From: Anaerococcus sp. Marseille-P3915
GTDB lineage: Bacteria; Bacillota; Clostridia; Tissierellales; Peptoniphilaceae
Assembly: GCF_900258475.1 (NCBI RefSeq)
Contig: NZ_LT984888.1
Span: forward strand, 456,639-520,638
Length of the DNA: 64,000 bases
Reading direction: 5' to 3'
The notes below the pieces were generated by a model that was not told the DNA's origin, did not search any database, and saw only the letters and a program-made list of their open reading frames with translations. Below, piece after piece: positions 33,285-42,088 of this stretch (position 1 is its first letter; each line of letters opens with the position of its first letter). The position numbers and the translations under genes were made by a program.

Positions 33285-34319
33285 ATGAAAAAAAATAACT
33301 TAAAAAAAGCTATGCTAGCACTTATGATAGCATCTGCTGCCATAGTTCCTAGCATAAAAGAATCACACGCAACAACAACTACATCAACAAGTGTAGATAT
33401 GGGTACAATTTATTTTAATACCCTAGCAGACTTAAGAAAAAGCATTGAAAATGCAAAAGTTTTAAAGAATAAATACCAATACCTAAATGCAGGCACCTAT
33501 TACCAACAAAACTTTGATAATAGGCTTAAAAGCGCAGAAGATTTAGAAAAAACTCTACCAGCCTACAGCACAGATGTAGACAAATACGAAAAGATCAAGG
33601 ATGCTAAGGCTTATCTAGACCAAGCTATAAAAGACTTAGATGGCAAAAAAGTATCAACAGACGATTTAGATAAACTTGTTAAAGATGATTCAAATTTCAT
33701 GAACTCTGATGCCTACAAAAATGCAAAAAGCACTGAAAAAACAGCCTACATCAATGCATTTAATGAGGCAAGAAGCTTCTTACTTCTTAACACAGATAAT
33801 GAAAAAATTTCATCATCAAAGCTTTACACCCTCACTAAAAATTTAGAGGATGCAAGAAATAAGATTACAAATGACTATGCACCAATAGCTAACAAAGATG
33901 CCTTAAAGGCTGAAATCAAAACATCATCTGCCCTAAGAACAGAAGCAGATAAATACACAAAGGCAAGCTTTGATGCCTTCATCTCAGCCCTAAGACTTGC
34001 AGAAACAAGCGTAGAAGATAAGTCTAGCAAGAAAACCGCATCTGAATATAAAGAGCTAACAGAAGCCCTAAAAACAGCAAGAGAAGCCCTTGTTAAGGTA
34101 AATAAAAGAAGTGGTGCTTATGAAAGCTTAATAAAGAATCTAGAAGAAGCCATCAAGAGAAACAAAATAGCTATAAGCTCTGCAGAATTTCTTCTAGCAA
34201 AGGCTCCAAAACAAGTGGCTCCAGTAAAGGACAAACTAGAAAATCTGCTTAAAAAATCTAAGGCTGATATAGAAAAAGCAGAGAAAAAATTAAACGAACT
34301 TAACGGAATAAAAGGATAG
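33285..34319 (+). CDS. Secreted FIVAR-like helical protein with shared C-terminal domain
   Basis: A 344-residue exported protein. The signal peptide covers about 1-30 (KKAMLALMIASAAIVPSIKE, cut near SHA). The middle holds FIVAR-like helical units, for example LDKLVKDDSNFMNSDAYKNA and the following helices. The last ~52 residues (LEEAIKRNKIAISSAEFLLA then KAPKQVAPVKDKLENLLKKS) match the ends of the proteins at 34324, 37956 and 41500. No LPXTG motif or membrane anchor is seen, so it is released or held non-covalently. Function is not known; adhesion or cell-wall binding is a guess. It begins the surface locus, 4 bases before the next gene. Confidence 0.8.
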   Translation: MKKNNLKKAMLALMIASAAIVPSIKESHATTTTSTSVDMGTIYFNTLADLRKSIENAKVLKNKYQYLNAGTYYQQNFDNRLKSAEDLEKTLPAYSTDVDKYEKIKDAKAYLDQAIKDLDGKKVSTDDLDKLVKDDSNFMNSDAYKNAKSTEKTAYINAFNEARSFLLLNTDNEKISSSKLYTLTKNLEDARNKITNDYAPIANKDALKAEIKTSSALRTEADKYTKASFDAFISALRLAETSVEDKSSKKTASEYKELTEALKTAREALVKVNKRSGAYESLIKNLEEAIKRNKIAISSAEFLLAKAPKQVAPVKDKLENLLKKSKADIEKAEKKLNELNGIKG

Positions 34320-34323
34320 GAAA

Positions 34324-34860
34324 ATGAAATTTATCAAAAAATTAGGACTATCAATACTAGTAGCAAACCTAGCCTTAACAGGATATGGACTTGCAAATAC
34401 AAATCTTGCCTATGCCACAGAAGCTCAGCAAGATGAAACACAAACAGAAGAATACAAAGTTCAAAGACAACAACTAGAATATGCAGTAGGTGATAGGGCA
34501 AATGTAGTAAGCTCTGAAGCTTACGTTTCATATGCATCTGAGTCAACTAAAGCAGCCTATGAAAAGGCAATTGCTGATGCTAGGGCTCTTTTACAAACCG
34601 AAGCTCCAAAGCAAAACCAACTTGCTGCAGCAACAGCAAGCATCAACCAAGCTAGACAAGCTATAAAAAGAGATGTAAACAAGGTTTTAGCTAGAGAAAG
34701 ACTAAAAAAAGCTATCGAAGACAATAAAAAAACAGCAGCATCAGCTAGATACCTACTAGAAAATGCTCCTAAGACCGTAGCCAAGGTAAAAGATGTCTTG
34801 ATAAGAAAGCTACAAAGATCAGAAGAGTTAATAAAATTAGCAGAAGCAAAACTTAAGTAA
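34324..34860 (+). CDS. Small secreted protein with FIVAR-like unit and shared C-terminal domain
   Basis: A 178-residue protein with a signal peptide (LGLSILVANLALTGYGLANT, cut near TEA). One FIVAR-like unit (YAVGDRANVVSSEAYVSYAS, ESTKAAYEKAIADARALL) is followed by the shared C-terminal domain (LKKAIEDNKKTAASARYLLE, NAPKTVAKVKDVL). It is essentially the minimal form of this family: one repeat plus one tail domain. It is co-transcribed with the gene before and followed by a terminator. No anchor is visible. Confidence 0.8.
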   Translation: MKFIKKLGLSILVANLALTGYGLANTNLAYATEAQQDETQTEEYKVQRQQLEYAVGDRANVVSSEAYVSYASESTKAAYEKAIADARALLQTEAPKQNQLAAATASINQARQAIKRDVNKVLARERLKKAIEDNKKTAASARYLLENAPKTVAKVKDVLIRKLQRSEELIKLAEAKLK

Positions 34861-34877
34861 AACAAAATAAGCATAAG

Positions 34878-34917
34878 AATAAAGATTTAGCCTAGGCTAG
34901 GTCTTTATTGTTAGCTT
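34878..34917 (+). terminator. Terminator after the first two surface genes
   Basis: Stem AATAAAGA / TCTTTATT with an internal CCTAGG element, then a T-rich tract. Confidence 0.6.
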
Positions 34918-34933
34918 TTTATAAGGGAGCACA

Positions 34934-36022
34934 ATGAAAATATCAAAAAAGACCCTCTTAATCCTAGCCCTCCTAATATTTCTTCCAAAAAGCACAGCCC
35001 TAGCCTATAGCGAGGCCTTTGAGGAAAAATTTATAGGTCTAGACACATCTAGAAATGAAAGAGTCCTGGATGCGGCAGAATCCTACATAAATACTGGTCA
35101 AATATCTCCACAAAAAAAGGAAAAGCTCACTGTACTGGTAGCAAATGGCCGTCAAATCATCAAAAAGATAGATAATATAAAGGATTCCTTCAGGGACAAT
35201 ATAAGAATAAGAAAAGACATTAGAGAAAATTTGACAAATAGGAGCTCGTATTTTTCGGTAAAAGTAGATAAGATATCGTCAAACAAAGACATATCTGAGC
35301 TTTTCACCCAAGTTGCCAAAGAAGACCCATACTTCTATTATAGCCAGTATGCTTCTTGCAAGATCAATACATCCTTCAACCCGTCCAAGTCCTCAAATGG
35401 CAAGACCTATATAGAAAATGCCAACTTTGACGTATCCTACAGGGCAGATATGCACCTAGAATATAATCTAAAAGACTTTGTAAAAGAATGGGTAAGGGAA
35501 AATATTGCACCAGACCTTACAGACTATGCCAAGGTAGTAAAAATTCACGACTTTATAGTAAAGAAAAACAACTATAACAAAGGCGATAAAAATGCCATAA
35601 GCGGAGGATTTTCAATTTATCACCCATCATCCATAATTTATGGCAATGGTGGAGTTTGCAATGCCTATGCCAGTCTGTTTGACCTAATGGCCAAGGAAGC
35701 AGGCCTTGAGACAATATTTCTAACAGGCAAGTCCAAAAGAAATGGCGAAGATCATATGTGGAATATGGTCAAGGTGCTAGGAGTTTGGTACCACATAGAC
35801 ACCACCTGGGATGATCCTGTGATTAATTTTGACCTAGGAGATGTTGAAAATATCGAAGATTTTGTAATCTACGATTATTTCCTAAAATCAGATACAGATA
35901 TTAAAAATTCCAGAACTATAGACGAATTTAAAAACAGGCCAAAGGCAGAAAGCAATTTTGCCTCCATACCAAACAACTCCAAAATAGAAGAGCACGAAGG
36001 CAAATTTTGGGTAATAAATTAA
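34934..36022 (+). CDS. Secreted transglutaminase-like protein
   Basis: A 362-residue exported protein with a short signal peptide (TLLILALLIFLPKSTALAYS). After an N-terminal helical region (about 30-190) comes a transglutaminase-like domain with the catalytic triad Cys242 (GGVCNAYASLF), His274 (EDHMWNMV) and Asp289 (HIDTTWDDP). Such domains in bacteria act as proteases, cross-linking enzymes or cell-wall peptide hydrolases. It sits among helical surface proteins, which could be its substrates; that is inference. AAGGGAG precedes the ATG, and a terminator follows. Confidence 0.88.
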   Translation: MKISKKTLLILALLIFLPKSTALAYSEAFEEKFIGLDTSRNERVLDAAESYINTGQISPQKKEKLTVLVANGRQIIKKIDNIKDSFRDNIRIRKDIRENLTNRSSYFSVKVDKISSNKDISELFTQVAKEDPYFYYSQYASCKINTSFNPSKSSNGKTYIENANFDVSYRADMHLEYNLKDFVKEWVRENIAPDLTDYAKVVKIHDFIVKKNNYNKGDKNAISGGFSIYHPSSIIYGNGGVCNAYASLFDLMAKEAGLETIFLTGKSKRNGEDHMWNMVKVLGVWYHIDTTWDDPVINFDLGDVENIEDFVIYDYFLKSDTDIKNSRTIDEFKNRPKAESNFASIPNNSKIEEHEGKFWVIN

Positions 36023-36032
36023 ATAAAAGCAG

Positions 36033-36067
36033 ATCCCTAGCTAGGTGCGGCCTAGTTGGGGATTTTT
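36033..36067 (+). terminator. Terminator of the transglutaminase-like gene
   Basis: Stem ATCCCTAGCTAGG / CCTAGTTGGGGAT with one mismatch, followed by TTTTC. Confidence 0.8.
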
Positions 36068-36152
36068 CTTACTAAAGCTAAAAAAATTCTATAGCTTTAA
36101 ATTCTTCGATAAAAATGTTAAAATATACTTAAGAGAAAAATAAGGAGTTATT

Positions 36153-36425
36153 ATGTTAGAAGCAAAAAATGACAATAAAGATAGAGATGATATAGATATA
36201 GTTGATAATACATCAGGCACCGTAGGTTTTGACCCAAAGACAGGTAAGGTTTTCTTTGTAGATGAGCCAAAGGTAGAAAAATCTAAAGCAGAAGAGGAAA
36301 TAGATGATCTAACAGCCCAGCTTGATAAGGCAAGCGATGAAATAGCAGATCTGCTCAAATCAGTAGGAATCGATGATCTCACAGACATGGATGCCCTTAA
36401 AAAATTGGCAGAAAATGAAGACTAA
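36153..36425 (+). CDS. Small acidic protein of unknown function
   Basis: A 90-residue acidic cytoplasmic protein. Near the N-terminus it has GTVGFDPKTGKVFFVDEP, then a helical coiled-coil-like end (EIDDLTAQLDKASDEIADLL). I do not recognise a family. AAGGAG precedes the ATG. Its last codons overlap the start of the YgbA_NO-family gene by 11 bases, so it heads a small operon with that gene and the DUF4256 gene. Confidence 0.7.
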   Translation: MLEAKNDNKDRDDIDIVDNTSGTVGFDPKTGKVFFVDEPKVEKSKAEEEIDDLTAQLDKASDEIADLLKSVGIDDLTDMDALKKLAENED

Positions 36426-36720
36426 AAGGGTTAAGAATCTTGCCTTAGTTTGCCAGATGATAGACATCTATTACAAAGGCAATCCCGATGAAGATCATGA
36501 TAAGGATGAATTAAAATCCTATGTCAAAAAAAGGCTAGAAGCCTGTCCCCATGGAGATGACAAGCCTTTTTGTTCAACTTGCAAGATTCATTGCTATGAT
36601 AAAAAGCACAGGTCAATCATCAAAAAAGTCATGCGATATGCAGGGCCAAGGATGCTTTTTAAAAGTCCAATTTCACTGCTAGCCCATACATTGGCAGAGC
36701 TAAGATCTAGGAAATCATGA
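36415..36720 (+). CDS. YgbA_NO-family protein (nitrous oxide-stimulated promoter family)
   Basis: A 101-residue protein with CPHGDDKPFCSTCKIHCYDK and VMRYAGPRMLFKSPISLLAH. This spacing of four Cys and the MRYAGPRM motif is typical of the family named after E. coli YgbA, a gene induced by nitric oxide and involved in recovery from nitrosative stress. The Cys cluster suggests metal or Fe-S binding. The ATG at 36415 is chosen over upstream in-frame codons because the homology begins there; it overlaps the preceding gene. Confidence 0.85.
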   Translation: MKTKRVKNLALVCQMIDIYYKGNPDEDHDKDELKSYVKKRLEACPHGDDKPFCSTCKIHCYDKKHRSIIKKVMRYAGPRMLFKSPISLLAHTLAELRSRKS

Positions 36721-36732
36721 GGAGGTAGCTTA

Positions 36733-37272
36733 ATGGAAAAATTTGACAAGAAGTTTTTACAAAAATTAGAAGAAAGATTTAAGGCAAATATGCATAGACA
36801 TAAACACATCAAATGGGATTTTGTCCAAAGCTCACTTATGTCTAACGAAGATCTTTATGAAGCTGTATTTCAGATGGATCAGACAGGTGGAGAACCTGAC
36901 CTGGTGGATTTAGAAGTCTTTAGGGGCCTAGTATATGTAGATATGGCAAAGGAAAGCCCAGAAGGCCGCCGCAATTTATGCTATGACAAAAAGGCCAGGG
37001 AAGAAAGAAAGAAAAATCCACCAACATCATCAGCCTTAGAAGAAGCTGAGAAAATGGGCCTAAGGCTAATAAAAGAAGAAGAATATTATGCCATCCAAGA
37101 CCTAGAAGACCTTGATACAAAAACAAGTAGCTGGATTGATACACCAGATGCGATAAGAGAATTGGATGGGGCCCTATTTTGTAGCAAAAAATATGACAGA
37201 ACCTTCACCTACCACAATGGTGCAGATTCATATTATCAATCAAGAGGGTTTAGGGCTTGCGTAAAAATCTAA
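36733..37272 (+). CDS. DUF4256 family protein
   Basis: A 179-residue cytoplasmic protein that matches DUF4256 over its full length: RFKANMHRHKHIKWDFV, MDQTGGEPDLV, AKESPEGRRNLCYDKKAR, KTSSWIDTP and ALFCSKKYDRTFTYHNGADS, ending RGFRACVKI. No catalytic role is established for the family. GGAGGTAGC precedes the ATG. It lies 12 bases after the YgbA_NO gene and its end overlaps the start of the lipoprotein gene. Confidence 0.88.
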   Translation: MEKFDKKFLQKLEERFKANMHRHKHIKWDFVQSSLMSNEDLYEAVFQMDQTGGEPDLVDLEVFRGLVYVDMAKESPEGRRNLCYDKKAREERKKNPPTSSALEEAEKMGLRLIKEEEYYAIQDLEDLDTKTSSWIDTPDAIRELDGALFCSKKYDRTFTYHNGADSYYQSRGFRACVKI

Positions 37273-37892
37273 TAGGGATAGTTTGCTTATCAGCCATGCT
37301 AGCCTTAAGTGGATGTGAAGATAAAAATCAAGCTGATAAAGCTAAAAGTGAAAGTAGAGAAGAAAGCCTTAATATAGAAAGTGTAAGGCCTATAATTCTT
37401 GATAAGCTATGTTTTCAAACCCTAATTAGGACCTATGGCGAAGGCACAGGCCAGACAAAAATAATCTTTGAAAATGATGGCAAATTTAGAGGAGATTATT
37501 TCGGGAAAATTGCCGCTGATGGCAAGGATTATGGCCTAAGTGCGACGGCACAGATTTTTTACCATGCAGAAGAAATCCACTCATCAGAATTTATCGGTAA
37601 AATCGACCTTACAAAAATGCTAGATGAATATCGCTATGAAGGAAAGCTTCTTGAATATAAGATCACAAGTAAGGAAGGTGCCCACGATGACATCTACTAT
37701 AATGTAGACTTCGCCCTCGGCCTAGATATGGATGATGAATACATCTTATACAGGCCAGGGGCTCCGATAAAGGATTTGGAAAAAGACGATAGGCTCATAG
37801 ACCTAGCTAAAAATTCTAGCCAGGATGGTGAAAAAGTAAGGGGCTTTATACTTTATAACAAGACAAAAAAAGAGGTATTCACTCAGAAATAA
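37257..37892 (+). CDS. Putative lipoprotein of unknown function
   Basis: A 211-residue exported lipoprotein. The start is a TTG at 37257 that overlaps the end of the DUF4256 gene by 16 bases; AGAGGG lies upstream. The signal sequence IGIVCLSAMLALSGC ends in a lipobox (LSGC), so Cys becomes lipidated. A Ser/Glu-rich linker follows, then a probably beta-rich domain (TKIIFENDGKFRGDYFGKIA, STAQIFYHAEEIHSSEFIG given in part). I do not recognise the family. Confidence 0.72.
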   Translation: MRKNLIGIVCLSAMLALSGCEDKNQADKAKSESREESLNIESVRPIILDKLCFQTLIRTYGEGTGQTKIIFENDGKFRGDYFGKIAADGKDYGLSATAQIFYHAEEIHSSEFIGKIDLTKMLDEYRYEGKLLEYKITSKEGAHDDIYYNVDFALGLDMDDEYILYRPGAPIKDLEKDDRLIDLAKNSSQDGEKVRGFILYNKTKKEVFTQK

Positions 37893-37955
37893 GTTTAATT
37901 TAATGGCTACTTTGTGGGTATAATACCTATAAGAAAATATAGAAGGGAGAAATCT

Positions 37956-38738
37956 ATGAAAAAATACACAAAAATAGCGGCTCTTGCCCTAGCCTTTGCC
38001 TTTGTGGGGCCAAATCTAGCCTTTGCGGATACAAAGATAGATCGAAAAATCGAAGAGTTAAAGATCGAAGAAAAAAAGCTTCAAGAAGAATATGACTCAA
38101 TCTATGAGACTTATTCAAATATCCAAGGCAAATCCAAGGCTTATATAAGCAAGAGTGGTCAGTATGTAACAAACGAAGAAGCCATAAGGGCCAAGCTCTA
38201 CAATGTTTCTTCACAACTAGATAATTATGTCACAAATGTAATCCCTTCTATAGAATCAGCTATGCTAAGCGTAAACCTAAGCCAGGGAGCAAGGCTAAAT
38301 GGCTATGAGATAAGGGCAAATAATGCCGAAGACTTATATAAATATGTCAAATCATATTTTGTAATGAAAGAAGGGACCGATAAAGAGGTCTATGACAAGC
38401 TTTTAATTTCTTATGTTAATGCCATATCAGATTCTGTAGTCTTGCCAAAAATTGACCAAGCCCTAAAGCCAATATCTGAAAAGCTTCAAAAGCAAAAAGA
38501 AAAGCTAGATAGGGTAAGTCTAGAGCTTAAATACTACAAAAGGGAAAAGAACAAAGATTCAATTGAAATGTTAAACAGAGCCATAAAAAAGGCCGAAATC
38601 CAATTAGAATCTTGCTACAATCTTATAAAATTTGCACCAAAAACAGTGGCCAAAGTCCGCTATAAGCTAGATGGCCAAATCAAGGACCAAGAAGAATTGA
38701 TTAAAAAGGCCAAGCTAGCCCTAGCCCAGTATTATTAA
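37956..38738 (+). CDS. Secreted helical protein with shared C-terminal domain
   Basis: A 260-residue exported protein. The ATG at 37956 (MKKYTKIAALALAFAFVG) is chosen because GAAGGGAG precedes it and a signal peptide starts there; TATAAT lies at 37919-37924. The mature part is coiled-coil-like (KIDRKIEELKIEEKKLQEEY), then helical. The last ~52 residues (LNRAIKKAEIQLESCYNLIK, FAPKTVAKVRYKL) are the C-terminal domain shared with 33285, 34324 and 41500. No anchor is visible. Confidence 0.78.
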   Translation: MKKYTKIAALALAFAFVGPNLAFADTKIDRKIEELKIEEKKLQEEYDSIYETYSNIQGKSKAYISKSGQYVTNEEAIRAKLYNVSSQLDNYVTNVIPSIESAMLSVNLSQGARLNGYEIRANNAEDLYKYVKSYFVMKEGTDKEVYDKLLISYVNAISDSVVLPKIDQALKPISEKLQKQKEKLDRVSLELKYYKREKNKDSIEMLNRAIKKAEIQLESCYNLIKFAPKTVAKVRYKLDGQIKDQEELIKKAKLALAQYY

Positions 38739-38846
38739 AAGCTAAGGAATATTGAAATTTAGGACTTTATTGACAAAAATCATCAAAGACATATAATTAT
38801 AAGATAAGAATAAATATTTTTTAAAATAGAGTCCATGGAGAATGTA

Positions 38847-41516
38847 ATGAAGAAACAACTACTGACAAGTATTTTGGCCCTAGGCCTAGTCCTAAGTACG
38901 CCAATAAGTACTATAAATAACCCTTCCTATGCTTCAGAGGCAAGCAATCAGGAAACAGATACAAAAATCAATGACCTAAAAGCTTATGTTAATGATTATA
39001 ATAACAAAGTTGCTAGCAATTCTTATAGGCTAGCTAGTGATGAGAGCAAGAAAGCCTATGACCAAGCTTATAGTCAAGCGAATGAATATCTTAAGAGTGA
39101 AGATAAAAAAGCAGACCAGCTTGATGATCTTTCTATGAGCTTAAAAACAAGTATTGAAGACCTAGAAAAAAGTGCTAAAGAAAATCAAAAATCTTTGAAA
39201 GTAGCGATAATAAAAGCAGGAAAATTATTAGATAAAAATAAAGAAAAGGTCGATGATAAGGACCAAGCCTATATCGATATTAACAAAGATGTGGATAAGG
39301 CAAAAGAAATCCTTAAAAATGAAAATCTAGAAAAAGCAGCTGGCAAAGAACTCATAGACTTAAAAGAAGCTATCAATAAGAATTTCTTAGATCTAAAGGA
39401 AAAGTATGAAGATAAAGAAGAATATGAGGTAAGCGAAGAAGAAATCAAAGCCCTAGATAAAGAGCTAAATCCTGAAGAAACAAAAGTCAATGGCTTCCAA
39501 GATGTCATAGATGATAGGGATAAACTTCTTAATAGTCATGAAGAATTCATAGGCTCAAATCCTTATAAGGAAGCTAAAGCAGAACAAAAAGCTGCCTATA
39601 ATAAAGCCTACAATACTCTTAAGGATATGGCTATCGATAAGGATGATAATAGCAATGCAGCTTATAACAGAATCCTAGAAGCAGTTAAAAATGCCTATCA
39701 AGAAAGATATACTATAGATGGAAAAGATTTAAATCTTAAGACTGCAAAGATAGATAAGCTAGCCCAAGCTAAAAAAGACCTAGATGTCTATATTAATGAC
39801 AGGGAAAATATCGAAAAAATCCTAAAAGAAGATGCATTTAAAAATGATAGCTTAAAGGATTTCTACAAAGAAAATATCGAAAAAGCTATAAAACTAAAAG
39901 AAAACAAAGAAGCCACTTTAGAAGATTATACTAAACTTAATGATAAGCTAAAAGAAATCACAGATAAAATAAAATCAAAAAGCCAAGTTAAGACTGTAGA
40001 AGATGCAAGAGCAGCCCTTAAAATCCTAGTTGATAACAAGGATAATATCAAAAAAAGCACAGCCTATACAAATGCTGAAAAAGAAGCTAAAGATGCTTAT
40101 GATAAGGCCATCAAAGATGGTGAGTATATCCTAAATAAACTTGCAAATGGTGAGAAATTGAGCCTAGAAGAAGTAAAAAAGGCCCATGATAAAATTCTAG
40201 AAGCAATCTTAAATTTAGACTACAAGTCATCTGATAAACTCCAAAAACTTGTAAATGAAGATGAAGAGTTTAGAAAAAGTAAGAATTACAAAGACCTTGA
40301 AGAAAATTCTAGCAAGAAGGAAATAATAGATCATTACAATAATCTCATCAAATTAGCCAAAGAAGAGCTAGCTAAGACAAGTCCTGATAGAGCTAATATC
40401 AACCTATTATTAAAGGCAATCAAGGATAGTAAGGATGAGATAGATGGCAAATTATCAACACCTGCTAGAAAATTAAATTATGAAATCTATATCTCTGATG
40501 TATTCAAAGGACTAGCTGCCTATAAAAAACCTAAAGATAAGGATGCAGCAAAGGAATATGATGGCTTCTTGAAACTTGCTAAATATCTAAAAGACTCTGG
40601 AAAAGCAGATAGTAAATTAGCAGGTCATATCTTAGAAATCCTTACAAATGCGAGAAAGTATTTGGGTGGGGAAATAAGCAAGGAAAGATACACCATAAAT
40701 AAAAATTATATCCTTCTAAAGATGGTAAAAGCCGATGAGGATTATAAGAATGTAAATCAAGTATCTAGAGAAAGGCTTGAAAAAGCCCTAGAATTAGCCG
40801 AAGACTCAATGAAAAATCCTGACGATAAGGATAAGCAAGCAAAGGCTCTCCAAAGCCTAGGCGAAGTCTTAGAAGACCCATCAATCAAGGCTATTATTAA
40901 AAAGATATTCGACAGTAACCCTCTCAAGGAAAGAAAAGACCTACTAAATGAGCTAAATGAGCTTGTTTCAAATGATAAGAAATTAAAAGAAGGCAGCTTT
41001 AAATATCAAAAGGCCAAAAAGGTAAATAGGGATGCTTATGACCAAGCCCTTGCAAGCGCAAAGGAAGTCGTAGCTAAGGATAAACCAAGCCTAGATGAGG
41101 TTAATAGAGCCCTTACAAATCTAAAAAAAGCTATCGAAAATCTTGATGGCGATAAATTTGAAGATAGTATCAATGCCTTAGCCAAAGAATTTAAGGAAAA
41201 GCAAAAGCTAATCCCACAAGATAAGAGACAGGCTATGGCTGACAGGATTAATAGCCTAAATGAACCAGGTAAGACCATGGATGACTATGAAGCGGTCAAA
41301 AAAGAATTCTATGATCTAATCAATGATAAGAAGGTAAGTGTGACAACTACAACAGTCGCACCAACAACAAGTCCTGTCCAAACCGTAACAAAAGCAGGAT
41401 CTCCTGTAAAAACGGGTATAAATGGAATAGCAAAGGTTGCTATAATTTTAGTAGTAGCCGCTATAATATATGTAATTTTGAAGAAAAAAGGAGAAAACAA
41501 TGAAATTAACAAATAA
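38847..41516 (+). CDS. Large cell-surface protein with repeated FIVAR-like units and C-terminal membrane anchor
   Basis: An 889-residue protein. The start is set at the second Met (38847) because TGGAGAA precedes it. The signal peptide is LLTSILALGLVLSTPISTIN. Most of the protein consists of helical FIVAR-like units of about 70-90 residues, for example LKAYVNDYNNKVASNSYRLA, LQKLVNEDEEFRKSKNYKDL and LNELVSNDKKLKEGSFKYQK. A Thr/Pro-rich spacer leads to SPVKTG, a transmembrane helix (AKVAIILVVAAIIYVIL) and a KKKG tail. SPVKTG is not a canonical LPXTG but is placed like a sorting signal. An adhesin or ligand-binding role is likely but unproven. Confidence 0.8.
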   Translation: MKKQLLTSILALGLVLSTPISTINNPSYASEASNQETDTKINDLKAYVNDYNNKVASNSYRLASDESKKAYDQAYSQANEYLKSEDKKADQLDDLSMSLKTSIEDLEKSAKENQKSLKVAIIKAGKLLDKNKEKVDDKDQAYIDINKDVDKAKEILKNENLEKAAGKELIDLKEAINKNFLDLKEKYEDKEEYEVSEEEIKALDKELNPEETKVNGFQDVIDDRDKLLNSHEEFIGSNPYKEAKAEQKAAYNKAYNTLKDMAIDKDDNSNAAYNRILEAVKNAYQERYTIDGKDLNLKTAKIDKLAQAKKDLDVYINDRENIEKILKEDAFKNDSLKDFYKENIEKAIKLKENKEATLEDYTKLNDKLKEITDKIKSKSQVKTVEDARAALKILVDNKDNIKKSTAYTNAEKEAKDAYDKAIKDGEYILNKLANGEKLSLEEVKKAHDKILEAILNLDYKSSDKLQKLVNEDEEFRKSKNYKDLEENSSKKEIIDHYNNLIKLAKEELAKTSPDRANINLLLKAIKDSKDEIDGKLSTPARKLNYEIYISDVFKGLAAYKKPKDKDAAKEYDGFLKLAKYLKDSGKADSKLAGHILEILTNARKYLGGEISKERYTINKNYILLKMVKADEDYKNVNQVSRERLEKALELAEDSMKNPDDKDKQAKALQSLGEVLEDPSIKAIIKKIFDSNPLKERKDLLNELNELVSNDKKLKEGSFKYQKAKKVNRDAYDQALASAKEVVAKDKPSLDEVNRALTNLKKAIENLDGDKFEDSINALAKEFKEKQKLIPQDKRQAMADRINSLNEPGKTMDDYEAVKKEFYDLINDKKVSVTTTTVAPTTSPVQTVTKAGSPVKTGINGIAKVAIILVVAAIIYVILKKKGENNEINK

Positions 41517-41961
41517 AAAAATAATAGCTATACTTTTAGCAGCAGCAACACTTACAGCTTGTGATGGACTAAATGGAAGCAAAAAAGAAGCTGAAAATAC
41601 TGAAAAACCAGCTGTAGAAGAATCTCAAGAAAACAAAGAAGCAGAAACAAAAGAAGAAACAGATGCTGACAAGGCTGATTCAGAAGAAAAAGACGCTGAA
41701 AAGAAAGAAGGCGAAGAAGATTCTGAAAATGCTGACCAAGCTGATGCTGATAAAGAAGAAGCAGTAACAGATGCTGGTCAATCAACAAAAGAAAAGCTTG
41801 AAGATGCTGTATTTAACAACAGAGTACAAGCAAGAGCAGCAGAAATCCTACTAGAACAAACTCCTGAAACAATTACACAAATCAAGGATAAACTAGAAAC
41901 TCTAGTAGAAGAATCAAATGCACTAATCGAAAAAGCTGAAAAAGCACTAGAAAGTCTATAA
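41500..41961 (+). CDS. Lipoprotein with acidic linker and shared C-terminal domain
   Basis: A 153-residue lipoprotein. The signal peptide ends in the lipobox LTAC (IIAILLAAATLTAC). An acidic, low-complexity linker of about 75 residues rich in Glu, Lys and Ala follows. The last ~50 residues (LEDAVFNNRVQARAAEILLE, QTPETITQIKDKLETLVEES) form the shared C-terminal domain. It thus displays that domain on a flexible stalk from the membrane, which suggests that the domain itself binds something. It overlaps the end of the large surface protein by 17 bases and is followed by a terminator. Confidence 0.8.
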   Translation: MKLTNKKIIAILLAAATLTACDGLNGSKKEAENTEKPAVEESQENKEAETKEETDADKADSEEKDAEKKEGEEDSENADQADADKEEAVTDAGQSTKEKLEDAVFNNRVQARAAEILLEQTPETITQIKDKLETLVEESNALIEKAEKALESL

Positions 41962-41970
41962 AATATACTA

Positions 41971-41995
41971 AGCGGGCAGGAATGCCTGCTTTTTA
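41971..41995 (+). terminator. Terminator after the lipoprotein gene
   Basis: Stem AGCGGGCAGG / CCTGCTTTTT (GCAGG/CCTGC core) with T run. Confidence 0.8.
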
Positions 41996-42088
41996 TATTT
42001 TATAAATTGTCAGTATCTTAAAATTACTATAAAAAAGTCGTTGTAATATTTGTAATCTATGATAAAATATAGGTAAGTGGAGGAGATT

